Assembly: GCA_029555025.1 (NCBI GenBank)
Contig: JAKPTZ010000013.1
Coordinates: 1 to 41,113, forward strand
From: Deltaproteobacteria bacterium
Lineage (GTDB): Bacteria; Myxococcota_A; UBA9042; DTJE01
Direction: 5' to 3'
Length of the DNA stretch: 41,113 nucleotides
The position numbers were made by a program, and so were the translations under genes. This document shows, one piece after another, positions 8,259 to 15,661 of the stretch. The notes beneath the pieces were generated by a model that was not told where the DNA came from, did not search any database, and saw nothing but the letters and a program-made list of their open reading frames with translations. The first letter of the stretch is position 1. Every line of letters begins with the position of its first letter.

Positions 8259-10127
8259 TCAGGAACATACATGGTCAGCACATACGCCGCTTACGCAGTC
8301 ATTCGAATCGAAGCACTTGCGGCCTGAACCGCATGGCGGACACGACCCGCCGCAATCCAGGTCGCGTTCATCAGCGTTCTCCATTTCGTCCACGCAGTGA
8401 GCCGGGAAACACAGGCTGTTTATGCAGGTCAACTGAGCGTCATCGCAGTCGGCCGCCTTCAGGCACTCGACGCATACGCCCTTCCCGTCACACACGTTGC
8501 CGCCGCTCTGCGTACACGGCGTACCCGGCGGTACCGGCGGGTTGCTCAACTGGCCTTCCAGGCAGACGTCCTGAGTGCATTCCTTCCCGTCCACCGGCAG
8601 GTCGGTGTCGTAAACCGCGTCCGGCACTATGTTTCCCATTCCGTCACACTGGGCCGACCTGCAATCCCCGACCTGGGGATTGGCAACCGTGATTCCAGCC
8701 TGCACGAAGTTCGCACCGCATATGCCGGCAAGGCACAGGAATTCAAGGCAAGGTGTACTGACTCCGCAGTCCGATCCGACCATGCACTGAACACAATTGC
8801 CATCGCCGTCGCATTGCATGCCGCCGTTCTGAGCGCAAGGCGTTCCCGGCGGTAACGGCGGATTGCTCAACTGGCCGTCCAGGCAGACATCCTGGGTGCA
8901 TACCTTGCCGTCCACAGGCAAGTCCTGGTCGTCCGGGGCGTCAGACACGATGTTCCCATTTCCGTCACACTGGGCCGACCTGCAATCCCCGACCACCGGG
9001 TTGACCACGACTTCGCCCTCGGGCGTAAGGATCTCGCCACAGAAGCCCGCGTTGCACACGACCTGCCGGCAGGCGTTGTCCACCCCGCATTCGGATGCCA
9101 CCTGACACTGGATGCACGCTCCACTGCCGTCACATTTCGTGCCGCCACCCTGCGTACACGGAGTACCCGGATCCAACGGATGGTTTGATGCAACGCCGGC
9201 CATGCAGGAGTCCACAGTACACTCCTTCCCGTCCACTGGAAGGTCGGTATCGTCAGGAACGAGCCCAATCCCGCCGGAGCCGTCGCACACGGCCCGACTG
9301 CAATCGCCGGCGTCCTGATCCTGTATCTGCGTTCCGGCCGGCTCGGCCACAAAACCGCATACCAGACCATCACAGGTTCGATGACCACATTCCGTGTCCT
9401 TGCCAGGGCAGTCGTCCGCGGTAGCGCATCCGGTGCACGCCCCGTTGTCGTCGCAGGTCAAACCGTCACCGCAGCCTGTCCCGACTTCCACCGACTCATG
9501 ATTGGGCTGCCCGTCAAGGCACAGGTCAACCGTACAGGGATTTTCGTCATCCGGCACGTCTTCGTCGTAACTGACATTGGTCACGCCGCCATTGCCGTCG
9601 CAAATCAGCACCTGACAGTCACCGGGAACCTGTTCAAGGGGCTGGAAATCGACTGGCAACGGTACGGCCACACACTCGCCGTCATCACACGACGGCATGG
9701 TGCATGGATTTCCCGTCGCGGGGCACTGCGAGCTGTCGGTGCAAGGGCCCGCGTCCGCATCCTCGGCGACTTCATCGACATCATCAAGGACATCCTCGAC
9801 GTCTTCGCCGACTTCCGCTGCATCTTCGATGATATCCGCTGCATCCTCGCCGACTTCCGCTGCATCCTCGACGGTGTCCGCAGCGTCCTCGCCGACATCC
9901 GGGATGACATCGTTCAACACAGCCTGATCGGGCCCGATATCCGCTCCCTCTCCCGCATCCGCACCTGCATCGGCCGCGTCATGATCCTGGCCATCCGGGA
10001 CTTCCACCTGGTCCGATACCAGGTCTTCATTCTCAACATCGGCAACCGTGTCACCGGTCCCGCACCCCATGGTCGCCGCGATCAGGCCGATAAAGATAAG
10101 CGCCACAAAATTCCTTAAAAAGGTCAT
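8259..10127 (-). CDS. Large Cys-rich repeat lipoprotein with acidic stalk
   Basis: A 622-residue surface or periplasmic lipoprotein. The signal peptide ends in the lipobox ATMGC (Cys22). Residues from about 25 to 130 are a low-complexity Asp/Glu/Ala/Val stalk with repeats of the AAEVGEDAAD type. Then come four copies of a Cys-rich module of about 105-107 residues, each with the pattern C..C...C....C, GDC..A.CDG.G, DLPVDGKECT.D.C and GTPC...GG..CDG.G.C..C, plus a shorter fifth unit with CGGSCPPC and ending CVSGVCADHVCS. The last two full modules are nearly identical in DNA at a 321-bp offset, showing recent duplication. Such proteins are common in Myxococcota and relatives; function (adhesion, surface matrix) is unproven. 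Start chosen: ATG at 10127 with GGGAAGA upstream. Confidence 0.85.
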   Translation of the reverse strand: MTFLRNFVALIFIGLIAATMGCGTGDTVADVENEDLVSDQVEVPDGQDHDAADAGADAGEGADIGPDQAVLNDVIPDVGEDAADTVEDAAEVGEDAADIIEDAAEVGEDVEDVLDDVDEVAEDADAGPCTDSSQCPATGNPCTMPSCDDGECVAVPLPVDFQPLEQVPGDCQVLICDGNGGVTNVSYDEDVPDDENPCTVDLCLDGQPNHESVEVGTGCGDGLTCDDNGACTGCATADDCPGKDTECGHRTCDGLVCGFVAEPAGTQIQDQDAGDCSRAVCDGSGGIGLVPDDTDLPVDGKECTVDSCMAGVASNHPLDPGTPCTQGGGTKCDGSGACIQCQVASECGVDNACRQVVCNAGFCGEILTPEGEVVVNPVVGDCRSAQCDGNGNIVSDAPDDQDLPVDGKVCTQDVCLDGQLSNPPLPPGTPCAQNGGMQCDGDGNCVQCMVGSDCGVSTPCLEFLCLAGICGANFVQAGITVANPQVGDCRSAQCDGMGNIVPDAVYDTDLPVDGKECTQDVCLEGQLSNPPVPPGTPCTQSGGNVCDGKGVCVECLKAADCDDAQLTCINSLCFPAHCVDEMENADERDLDCGGSCPPCGSGRKCFDSNDCVSGVCADHVCS

Positions 10128-10154
10128 GGTATCTTCCCGAATCGTGAATTGGGG

Positions 10155-10194
10155 ATAGTCTCTGTCGAATCTCGCCATCAGTCAATCTCGACAG
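10155..10194 (-). promoter_or_regulatory. Putative promoter inside an inverted repeat, upstream of the Cys-rich lipoprotein
   Basis: Read on the minus strand, TTGACT (10185-10180) and GACTAT (10160-10155), 19 bp apart, form a moderate sigma-70-like promoter. The -35 box lies between the arms of a perfect 7-bp inverted repeat, CTGTCGA (10162-10168) and TCGACAG (10188-10194). A regulator binding this repeat would block the -35. The promoter match alone is weak; the overlap with the repeat is what makes it notable. Confidence 0.3.
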
Positions 10195-10257
10195 GTTTTG
10201 TCTTGTCCCCCGAAGGTGGTTGACATTTTTGCGGCGGGTTAATGGCCCGTATCCCCC

Positions 10258-10632
10258 TCACTCCACCCTGTCGGGGGTGACGGCGCGGGTGGCTTCCATG
10301 ATGGGGATGTTGGCTTCGGTGGGGATATATACGATTGTCTTGTTGTCTTCGGACAGCGTCTGAATCCACAGGTAATGCAGGTAATCCTGGTTGCCTTTCA
10401 GGCTGTCGGCGATGATGCGGTTGGCCTGGGCGACGCCCTTGGCCCGGGTGACTTCGGCTTCGGCCCGCGCGGCAGCCTCGATCTTGATCGTGTCACGGCT
10501 GTATTCGGCCTCAGCTTTCTGTGCCCGGCCGTGCATTTCGGCCGACCACACCCGATATGTCGGGACGCCCCACATGAATATGCCGAAAAGCCCGGCCAGA
10601 AACAAAGCCCAGACAAACAATTTTCCTTTCAT
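10258..10632 (-). CDS. Short single-pass membrane protein resembling the C-terminal part of SPFH/band-7 proteins
   Basis: The 124-residue product begins MKGKLFVWALFLAGLFG, with a membrane segment at about residues 4-22, then an Ala/Glu/Lys/Arg-rich helix (AEAEYSRDTIKIEAAARAEA), then KGVAQANRIIADSLKGN..YLHYLWIQTL and VYIPTEANIPIMEA. The helix followed by ANRIIADSL and a YIPTEAN-like strand is what is seen at the C-terminal end of stomatin/prohibitin-type SPFH proteins, but the SPFH domain itself is missing. It may be a genuine short form or a truncated gene. The ATG at 10632 has AAGGA eight bases upstream; another ATG 12 codons earlier (10668) lacks a good site. It is on the same strand as the Cys-rich lipoprotein, 130 bp ahead of it. 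Confidence 0.65.
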   Translation of the reverse strand: MKGKLFVWALFLAGLFGIFMWGVPTYRVWSAEMHGRAQKAEAEYSRDTIKIEAAARAEAEVTRAKGVAQANRIIADSLKGNQDYLHYLWIQTLSEDNKTIVYIPTEANIPIMEATRAVTPDRVE

Positions 10633-10860
10633 CACAGGTTCCTTTGTTGGTTTCTGTTTTGTTGCCATATCTTTCGCACCCGGGATGACCGGCATACCGC
10701 GCCCCGGGCCGTTTCCATACACTTCGCGCGATGTTAATCCTAACTTTACAAACTTGAAAGCGGCAGACAGGCAGGTAAGATGCGGAATAATGACCTGCCC
10801 CCCAAAAACGTGACGGTTCAAACCTGGGACAGTATGGAAACCCGACCTCACGCCAGGTTA
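10633..10860. other. Intergenic stretch without recognised features
   Basis: This 228-bp stretch separates the SPFH-tail protein from the first long repeat of the accessory island. No convincing gene, RNA or operator was found. It must hold the promoter of the minus-strand gene, but no clear -35/-10 pair stands out. Confidence 0.5.
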
Positions 10861-11068
10861 CAACGGCGCTTGCGCCGGTAAGCTCTTGGCGCACGGGCGC
10901 GCGTATTTACGCGCTTCATGCTGACGCACGGGCACGCGTGTTTGCGCGCTTCATGGACCTCTTGAATGCCATCGAGAGATCAACGGCATGATTTCGGGGA
11001 GTTGCGGGACATTTCGCAGCCCGCCACGGGAATTGTTACGAAATTTCGCGAAGTTGCGACGGCTTACC
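10861..11068 (+). repeat. Long structured intergenic repeat, copy 1 (upstream of abiE)
   Basis: Direct repeat of the element at 14320-14492. It opens with 23 bases identical to the other copy (10861-10883), including the hairpin CGGCGCTTGCGCCG. Next come two tandem units of 37 and 35 bp (10884-10920, 10921-10955), each with a GCGCG..CGCGC hairpin and ending GCGCTTCATG; copy 2 has only one unit. A 42-base identical block follows (10945-10986). The rest, to 11068, aligns with copy 2 without gaps at lower identity and contains an internal repeat of ATTTCGnGnAGTTGCG (10991 and 11043). No convincing coding frame. It ends about 100 bp before abiEi. Confidence 0.85.
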
Positions 11069-11166
11069 ATCCCCGCACATTCTCTGGCACTTCAGCTTAT
11101 CTTGCCTTGACCGGAATTCTGGATAATAATACCTATTGGCAGACGCAGCGATTGGTAATATTTGCC

Positions 11167-11787
11167 ATGAGCCCCACACAAAAACAGACTCGAGCCGAGG
11201 AAAACGCGGTACAGATCATTCGGGATCGAGGCGGTGTGGTTCGTACGTCTGAAGCTGTCCGCGCCGGAATCCACCCGCGCACAATCTACTCGCTTCGGGA
11301 TTCGGGGGAACTGGAGCAACTTTCAAGAGGTGTCTTCAGACTTTCTGATAAGGGCTCGATATCCCAACCGGACCTTGTCATTGTGGCCACCAGGATTCCC
11401 CAGGCCGTCGTGTGCCTTACCTCCGCCCTGGTATTTCATGAGATCACCACCCAGATACCTGACAAGATTTTCATCGCACTTCCGAAAGGCGCCGAGCAGC
11501 CACGGCTTGATTTTCCGCCACTGTCCATTCACCGCTTTTCCGGTCCAGCCCTTGTGGAAGGTATCGAGATCCACGATATCGATGGTGTCAAAGTCAGGGT
11601 TTATTGTCCGGAAAAGACCCTGGCCGACTGTTTTAGATTCAGAAACAGAATTGGCATGGATATCGTACTTGAGGCGCTGAAGCTGTACCGGGCACGTCGT
11701 CGCTTCAATCTGTCAGAGCTTGTTCGATACGCCCGACTCTGCCGGGTTGAAACAGTCATGCGCCCGTACCTGGAGGCTCTCTTGTGA
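11167..11787 (+). CDS. abiEi: AbiEi-family antitoxin/transcriptional regulator
   Basis: The 206-residue protein is the antitoxin-like partner of the AbiE type IV toxin-antitoxin and phage-exclusion system. Residues 10-60 form a winged helix (ENAVQIIRDRGG, SEAVRAGIHPRTIYSLRDSG, LSRGVFRLSD) typical of AbiEi, which binds its own promoter. The C-terminal part (PDLVIVATRIP..VVCLTSAL, YCPEKTLADCFRFRNRIG, ALKLY) is the conserved AbiEi C-terminal domain that counters the toxin. The ATG at 11167 is the first start that fits the family; a much longer in-frame extension runs through the repeat and is not used. No strong ribosome site is visible; an AT-rich segment (11121-11161) probably contains the promoter. 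Its stop overlaps the abiEii start (GTGA), the usual arrangement. Confidence 0.88.
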   Translation: MSPTQKQTRAEENAVQIIRDRGGVVRTSEAVRAGIHPRTIYSLRDSGELEQLSRGVFRLSDKGSISQPDLVIVATRIPQAVVCLTSALVFHEITTQIPDKIFIALPKGAEQPRLDFPPLSIHRFSGPALVEGIEIHDIDGVKVRVYCPEKTLADCFRFRNRIGMDIVLEALKLYRARRRFNLSELVRYARLCRVETVMRPYLEALL

Positions 11788-12686
11788 AACAGCTTAAAAA
11801 TGTTTCAGCTTCGGTGCGGCAACGCCTGCTGAACCATTCCCGCGAAAGACATCAGCCCTTCGGTCAGGTGGTTCAGTACTACGCAATGGAGCGCTTTCTG
11901 TACAGGCTTGGCAGATCCGCGCTGGTGGACCGCTTCATTCTCAAAGGCGCCCTGATGCTCCAGGTGTGGCACTCGCCGCAATCCCGCCCGACCATGGACA
12001 TCGACATGCTCGGCAGAACCAGCAACGACGAAGCCGCCGTTGTGGCCCAGATTCGGGAAATCATCTCCACCGACGTGGAGCCGGACGGAATTCAGTTCGA
12101 CCCGGATTCGATCCGCACGGAAGACATAACCAGGGAAGCCGATTACGACGGGATCAGGATACGTTTTCAAGGCAAACTGGATTCAGTCAGAATCAACATG
12201 CAAATCGATATCGGATTTGGCGATCCGGTATTCCCCGGCCCCGAGATGGCAGAACTCCCGACGCTGCTGGACTCGCCGACGCCGAGGCTTTTTTGCTACA
12301 GCCGGGAAAGCGCCATAGCCGAAAAATTTCATGCAATGGTGATTCGTGGCCACCTCAACAGTCGCATGAAAGACTTTTTTGACATCTGGCTGTTATCCAG
12401 GTCCTTCGCCTTTGACAGTGAAAAACTGGCCAAGGCCGTGCGGCTGACATTTGACTATCGTCACACAGCGGTGCCGGAAAATCTCGAAGTGTTTGACCCA
12501 GCTTTTGTCGCGTCAAAAACAGGGCAATGGACAGCGTTCAGAAAGAAATTCAGTCATCTGCACATACCCGAATCGTTCGACGTCATCGTGCTGGATATCA
12601 GCGATTTTCTACGTCCGGTAATAGCGGGCGGCGATGCGTCATCATCGCCAAAACACTGGGAACCACAAGGTCCCTGGCGCGATTGA
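11784..12686 (+). CDS. abiEii: AbiEii-family nucleotidyltransferase toxin
   Basis: Predicted nucleotidyltransferase toxin of the AbiE system, which halts growth on phage infection; some members modify tRNA. The 300-residue product keeps the family motifs: KGA at 54-56, R68-x-T70-x-D72-x-D74 (RPTMDIDM) as the metal-binding Asp pair, the third Asp D142 in MQIDIGFGD, AEKFHAM at 179-185 and MKDFFDIWLL at 195-204 with K196, D197 and D200. GTG at 11784 overlaps the antitoxin stop by four bases, which couples translation. All catalytic positions look intact, so the system could be active. The last 20 residues are variable and may be longer than usual. Confidence 0.9.
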   Translation: MKQLKNVSASVRQRLLNHSRERHQPFGQVVQYYAMERFLYRLGRSALVDRFILKGALMLQVWHSPQSRPTMDIDMLGRTSNDEAAVVAQIREIISTDVEPDGIQFDPDSIRTEDITREADYDGIRIRFQGKLDSVRINMQIDIGFGDPVFPGPEMAELPTLLDSPTPRLFCYSRESAIAEKFHAMVIRGHLNSRMKDFFDIWLLSRSFAFDSEKLAKAVRLTFDYRHTAVPENLEVFDPAFVASKTGQWTAFRKKFSHLHIPESFDVIVLDISDFLRPVIAGGDASSSPKHWEPQGPWRD

Positions 12687-12801
12687 ACCTCTGCTTCCAA
12701 ACGACGTTACTTCAACGAATACCACACCTGCGCGTCACCCGGCCGTCCAGACTTGTACACACGAAGTGGCGAGGCGTTCGACAGCCCCATACCCTGCCGC
12801 C

Positions 12802-13090
12802 ATGAAAATCAGAACCATTTCAAAATTTGCCGTCTTATCAATCAGTTACCTTCGTTCCTGGTTCCGTTTCAGAAACGACTGGCCATGGAAAACCTGGCGC
12901 AGAGGCAACAGTTGGCGATGTTCAAGCAGGCTCGGCCCCGGCCGATGCCGACGGATGCCGACCGTGTCTTCTGGGTTCTGCTGCGGGAAATGTGGGCGAA
13001 GTGGAGCGACACGCTGATCGTGGTGACACCGGACACGATTGTACGGTGGCACCGGGAAGGGTTCCGGCGGTACTGGAATGCCTTTCCGAA
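12802..13090 (+). pseudogene. Fragment of a DDE transposase/integrase N-terminus, frameshifted and truncated
   Basis: From 12802 one frame reads MKIRTISKFAVL..YLRSWFRFRND, which resembles the start of an integrase-core transposase; the match then continues in another frame as RLAMENLAQRQQLAMFKQ..RPRPMPTDADRVFWVLLREMW..WSDTLIVVTPDTIVRWHREGFRRYW. The family usually runs SRNALALENLALRQQLAVL and so on, so a one-base shift sits near 12880. Homology stops near 13090, before the catalytic DDE core. No intact insertion-sequence ends were recognised. It is a relic that marks this stretch as a landing site for mobile DNA. Confidence 0.72.
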
Positions 13091-13144
13091 ACCCAGGAAG
13101 TCAAATTTTTCGTCGACAACCTGATCAAAAATGATATCGCATTT

Positions 13145-13153
13145 TGGTAAAAT
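13145..13153 (+). promoter_or_regulatory. Extended -10 element upstream of the SUMF1 lipoprotein
   Basis: TGGTAAAAT fits an extended -10 (TGn followed by TAAAAT, 5 of 6), 40 bp before the ATG at 13193. It is followed by GGCC, much like the TGATAAAATCGCC element at 15774. No clear -35 is seen, which is allowed for extended -10 promoters. Confidence 0.35.
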
Positions 13154-13192
13154 GGCCTCCGATCCAATTTTGGCGAGGGACTGGACAGTACG

Positions 13193-14104
13193 ATGGTGAA
13201 GATCAAATGGACAATGATGATTGCAACAGCCTTGACGTCGGCACTGATATTAACGATGGGGTGTGGCGATGACACGCATGGAGTCAACGATACGGACGAC
13301 GTAGTTGATGCGGCGGATGCCGAAGATGCGACAGGGCTCGACGGGATGATGTTCGTCCCTTCCGGTTCATTCTGGATGGGTTGTAACGACGCAGCAGCCA
13401 ACAATTGTAATCCTCAGGAAAGGCCTTATCACCTGGTCACCTTAGACAGCTTCTATGTGGACAGGACTGAAGTGACGATCAAGGATTTCCAGGTTTGCGT
13501 GGACGCCGGCGTGTGCAGCCATCACCTGGACGACCAGACATGTTTTTACATAATTCTCGAAAACGGCGATCTGGCACAAAGCGGAATATGGCCAGCATTT
13601 CGCGGCACCAACCAACCGATGGTCTGCGTCGACTGGGAACAAGCGAAACAGTATTGCGAATGGGCTGGCAAGCGTCTGCCGACAGAGGCCCAGTGGGAAA
13701 AGGCCGCCCGAGGAACTGATGGACGCGTGTATCCGTGGGGAAACGACAATCCAGACTGCAATAACGCGGTCACGTATGTTGACGATGGCTCCGAATGCGC
13801 TCCAGAAGTTACCGCCGATGTCTGCAACAAGTCACCGGCTGGTGACAGTCCTTACGGTCTGTGTGACATGGCCGGAAACGTCAGGGAGTGGGTCGCAGAC
13901 TGGTACGACTCCAACTACTATGACACAAGCCCGACCACTAATCCCAAAGGCCCAGACACCGGATTGTATAGAACCATTCGTGGCAGTAGTTTCTATCCGG
14001 GAAATGATCTCACCAACTCTGGCCGGCTTGGTGCAGAGGCATCCAAGGCATTCGTCGATCGCGGGTTTCGCTGTGTTTGGTCAGCAGAGAGTTCAAATCA
14101 ATGA
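13193..14104 (+). CDS. SUMF1/FGE-like domain lipoprotein (non-catalytic form)
   Basis: The 303-residue lipoprotein has lipobox LTMGC (Cys24), a short Asp/Ala-rich linker and a formylglycine-generating-enzyme-like domain from about residue 52 to the end: FVPSGSFWMGC, YVDRTEVTI.DF, PMVCVDWEQAKQYCEWAGKRLPTEAQWEKAARG, YPWGND, YGLCDMAGNVREWVADWY, IRGSSF and RGFRCVW. In true FGE two active-site cysteines follow the RGGSF segment; here that stretch (YPGNDLTNSGRLGAEAS) has none, so it should not make formylglycine. It closely resembles the C-terminal domain of the kinase fusion at 17620. GAGGGA lies about 12 bases upstream. It sits between the two long repeats and may be cargo of the accessory region. 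Confidence 0.85.
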   Translation: MVKIKWTMMIATALTSALILTMGCGDDTHGVNDTDDVVDAADAEDATGLDGMMFVPSGSFWMGCNDAAANNCNPQERPYHLVTLDSFYVDRTEVTIKDFQVCVDAGVCSHHLDDQTCFYIILENGDLAQSGIWPAFRGTNQPMVCVDWEQAKQYCEWAGKRLPTEAQWEKAARGTDGRVYPWGNDNPDCNNAVTYVDDGSECAPEVTADVCNKSPAGDSPYGLCDMAGNVREWVADWYDSNYYDTSPTTNPKGPDTGLYRTIRGSSFYPGNDLTNSGRLGAEASKAFVDRGFRCVWSAESSNQ

Positions 14105-14149
14105 AGACGCCGCCCTGGTCAGAACATGCTCGCTATCTTGTGGCTGAAT

Positions 14150-14311
14150 CGGACACCTCCCCAAACCCGCCCATGGAAGACGGAATTCTGTCTCCATTTT
14201 CGTCTGCCAGTGGCCGAATTTTGGTGATTTTCCATTGAACGAAGGGCAAAAAACGTAAAGAAATCAAAGGGTCTCTGGTGGAGGTAGACGGAATCGAAAC
14301 ACGACTGTCCG
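14150..14311. repeat. Possible insertion-sequence relic bounded by CGGACA/TGTCCG
   Basis: The gap after the SUMF1 lipoprotein holds CGGACA at 14150-14155 and its inverse TGTCCG at 14306-14311, enclosing about 150 bp with no plausible gene. GTGTCCG-type ends are known from IS21-like elements, so this may be a remnant or a small non-autonomous element. Six-base ends can arise by chance, so confidence is low. Confidence 0.25.
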
Positions 14312-14319
14312 CCAAATGA

Positions 14320-14492
14320 CAACGGCGCTTGCGCCGGTAAGCGCCTGACGCACGGGCGCGCGCGTTTACGCGCTTCATGGACCTCTTGAATGCCATCGAG
14401 AGATCAACGGTATCATTTCGGGACGTTACAAAACAAAGCGCAGCACACAGCGAAGATTATCACGAAATTTCAGGGAGTTATGGCGGATTACC
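14320..14492 (+). repeat. Long structured intergenic repeat, copy 2 (3' side of the Abi_2 gene)
   Basis: Same orientation as the copy at 10861-11068. Bases 14320-14342 and 14369-14410 are identical to copy 1. It has one GCGCG..CGCGC hairpin unit (14343-14379) where copy 1 has two. From 14390 to 14492 the copies align gap-free with scattered substitutions. It stops 10 bp short of the stop codon of the minus-strand Abi_2 gene. Conserved length and hairpins with drifting sequence argue for a structured non-coding or recombinational element rather than a gene. Confidence 0.85.
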
Positions 14493-14502
14493 GTTTTCCG
14501 CC

Positions 14503-15435
14503 CTATTTCGTCGCCCAGAACACGCTGTTTTTCCAGTCAACTGGAATTCCCATGGCTTTGCGCCACCTGGGCTCGGCATCCCAACGCCCCAGAAGGCCAA
14601 CTATCTGCCGTCTCCATTTATCTCCGCAGGGCTCATCAATCGACAGATGTCTTAAGATGCACAACACCCCGTATACCTTTTTGGGATCAGGTATCGCAGG
14701 CGGTTTCCACGCTGCCTCATAGGGAAATTTCGGCGCAACCGACAATTCCCGGTTCCAGAGGCGGGAGTGGTGGGCGCAAATGTTTCTGACAAACGCCAGT
14801 GTGTGTAGCCACGACTGAACGACAACCTTGTTGACGCCAAAGGGTCTGGCAAGTACAGCCTGATCGGAACCGTTCAGACCCTTGTACATGAATGAAAGTG
14901 TTCCAAACGACATCACTTCCGCAGCCACCCAGACCGGCAGCTTCGGATACTCGATGTAATCGTTCCTGAAATGCTCTACGAACTTTTCCTTGCTGCGTTC
15001 GGTTTCGGCGTGAAGACCTTGCAGCCATTCCGAATGGCCAAAGGCCTGGTAGAAATTCCGTGCGTCCTCATGGCAATAGGTCCCATACGTCAACGCCAGG
15101 TAATTCGAGATGCTGCAGCGAATCCCCACCTCAACATGCTCAAGCATGTCCATGATAGCAAGGCGCAATTCACGGTCAAACTGGTAAAACTCGATGGCCT
15201 TTTCAAACGACGCATCGGACTTGAACGTATCGTCGGGATTCTTGAATGGATGCCAGTAGCCGGAGAGTCGGTAGTACTTGATCCTTCTGAGAAGTTGCAG
15301 AGCACTGGCCCGGTCGTCAACCTTCAATCCACGGGCCATCAAAAGATCGATCTGTTCTTCATAGGTCTTTGGCGGTTTGCTGAAGTGTTGCTTCAAAACG
15401 CTGCCCGGAAAAAAAGAAACCCGCCGGTTACGCAT
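14503..15435 (-). CDS. Abi_2 (AbiD/AbiF)-family HEPN protein, putative abortive-infection RNase
   Basis: The 310-residue protein matches the Abi_2 family: SKPPKTYEEQIDLLMARGL (19-37), YYRLSGYWHPF (54-64), FYQFDRELRLAIMDMLEHVEVGIR (83-106), LPVWVAAEVMSFGTLSFMYKGL (166-187) and VRNICAHHSRLWNR (216-229). The last holds the HEPN RNase motif R217-N-x3-H222. Such proteins abort phage infection, probably by cutting RNA, and recent work connects AbiF-type proteins with RNA antitoxins and the origin of Cas13. The ATG at 15435 fits the family start; a TTG 24 codons upstream (15507) is possible. No Shine-Dalgarno is visible at either. A UUCG hairpin precedes the ATG, a 12-bp array lies upstream and a long repeat downstream. 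Motifs look intact. Confidence 0.88.
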   Translation of the reverse strand: MRNRRVSFFPGSVLKQHFSKPPKTYEEQIDLLMARGLKVDDRASALQLLRRIKYYRLSGYWHPFKNPDDTFKSDASFEKAIEFYQFDRELRLAIMDMLEHVEVGIRCSISNYLALTYGTYCHEDARNFYQAFGHSEWLQGLHAETERSKEKFVEHFRNDYIEYPKLPVWVAAEVMSFGTLSFMYKGLNGSDQAVLARPFGVNKVVVQSWLHTLAFVRNICAHHSRLWNRELSVAPKFPYEAAWKPPAIPDPKKVYGVLCILRHLSIDEPCGDKWRRQIVGLLGRWDAEPRWRKAMGIPVDWKNSVFWATK

Positions 15436-15437
15436 CA

Positions 15438-15451
15438 GTTGCCGAAGCAAC
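15438..15451 (-). promoter_or_regulatory. UUCG-capped hairpin directly before the Abi_2 start codon
   Basis: On the minus strand GTTGC-TTCG-GCAAC (15451 to 15438) folds into a 5-bp stem with a UUCG tetraloop, ending two bases before the ATG at 15435. It occupies the place of a Shine-Dalgarno site. If the TTG at 15507 were the true start, this would lie inside the coding region. Confidence 0.45.
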
Positions 15452-15553
15452 GCTAGGCGCGGCGGGTCTGTTGCTAACAATACTAAGGCCTCTACCGCCG
15501 AAGTCAAGGAAATTATTGGCCGCCAGCGGCTCTCTTTCCTTGGCTGAAGTGAT

Positions 15554-15661
15554 TTGACCTGCGTCAGAGCTTACACCAGAACTTACATCACAGCTTGCAT
15601 CAGAGGTTGCAGGCGAACTTGTAGCCGGGGTTCTAGCCAAGGTTGTCGCCTGAGTTGCCAC
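15554..15661 (-). repeat. Degenerate 12-bp tandem array upstream of the Abi_2 gene
   Basis: Nine consecutive 12-bp units in exact phase. On the minus strand they include GATGCAAGCTGT, GATGTAAGTTCT, GGTGTAAGCTCT, CCTGCAACCTCT, GCTACAAGTTCG and GCGACAACCTTG, giving a consensus near GnTGCAAgCTCT. A further degenerate unit lies at 15666-15677. The array is about 120-230 bp upstream of the Abi_2 ATG. It could be part of a non-coding RNA. Alternatively it is coding: a small minus-strand frame from 15769 to 15428 reads through it as a Ser/Ala/Asp tetrapeptide repeat, but that frame overlaps the Abi_2 gene and has only a poor ribosome site. The rest of the 387-bp gap (15436-15822) holds nothing else recognised. 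Confidence 0.75.

Noticed and set aside
10966-11068. Small conserved proteins encoded in the two long repeats (MPSRDQR... frames)
   Set aside because: The frames are open in both copies, but substitutions fall at all codon positions and there is no ribosome site; non-coding conservation is more likely.
13193-14104. Active formylglycine-generating enzyme
   Set aside because: The active-site cysteine pair after the RGGSF segment is missing and no sulfatase gene is nearby.
10861-14492. Integron attC sites as explanation for the long repeats
   Set aside because: No GTTRRRY core pair or matching R-box layout could be found, and the repeats are longer and built differently.
15554-15661. CRISPR array
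   Set aside because: The repeats are contiguous 12-mers without spacers, and no cas gene is in the window.
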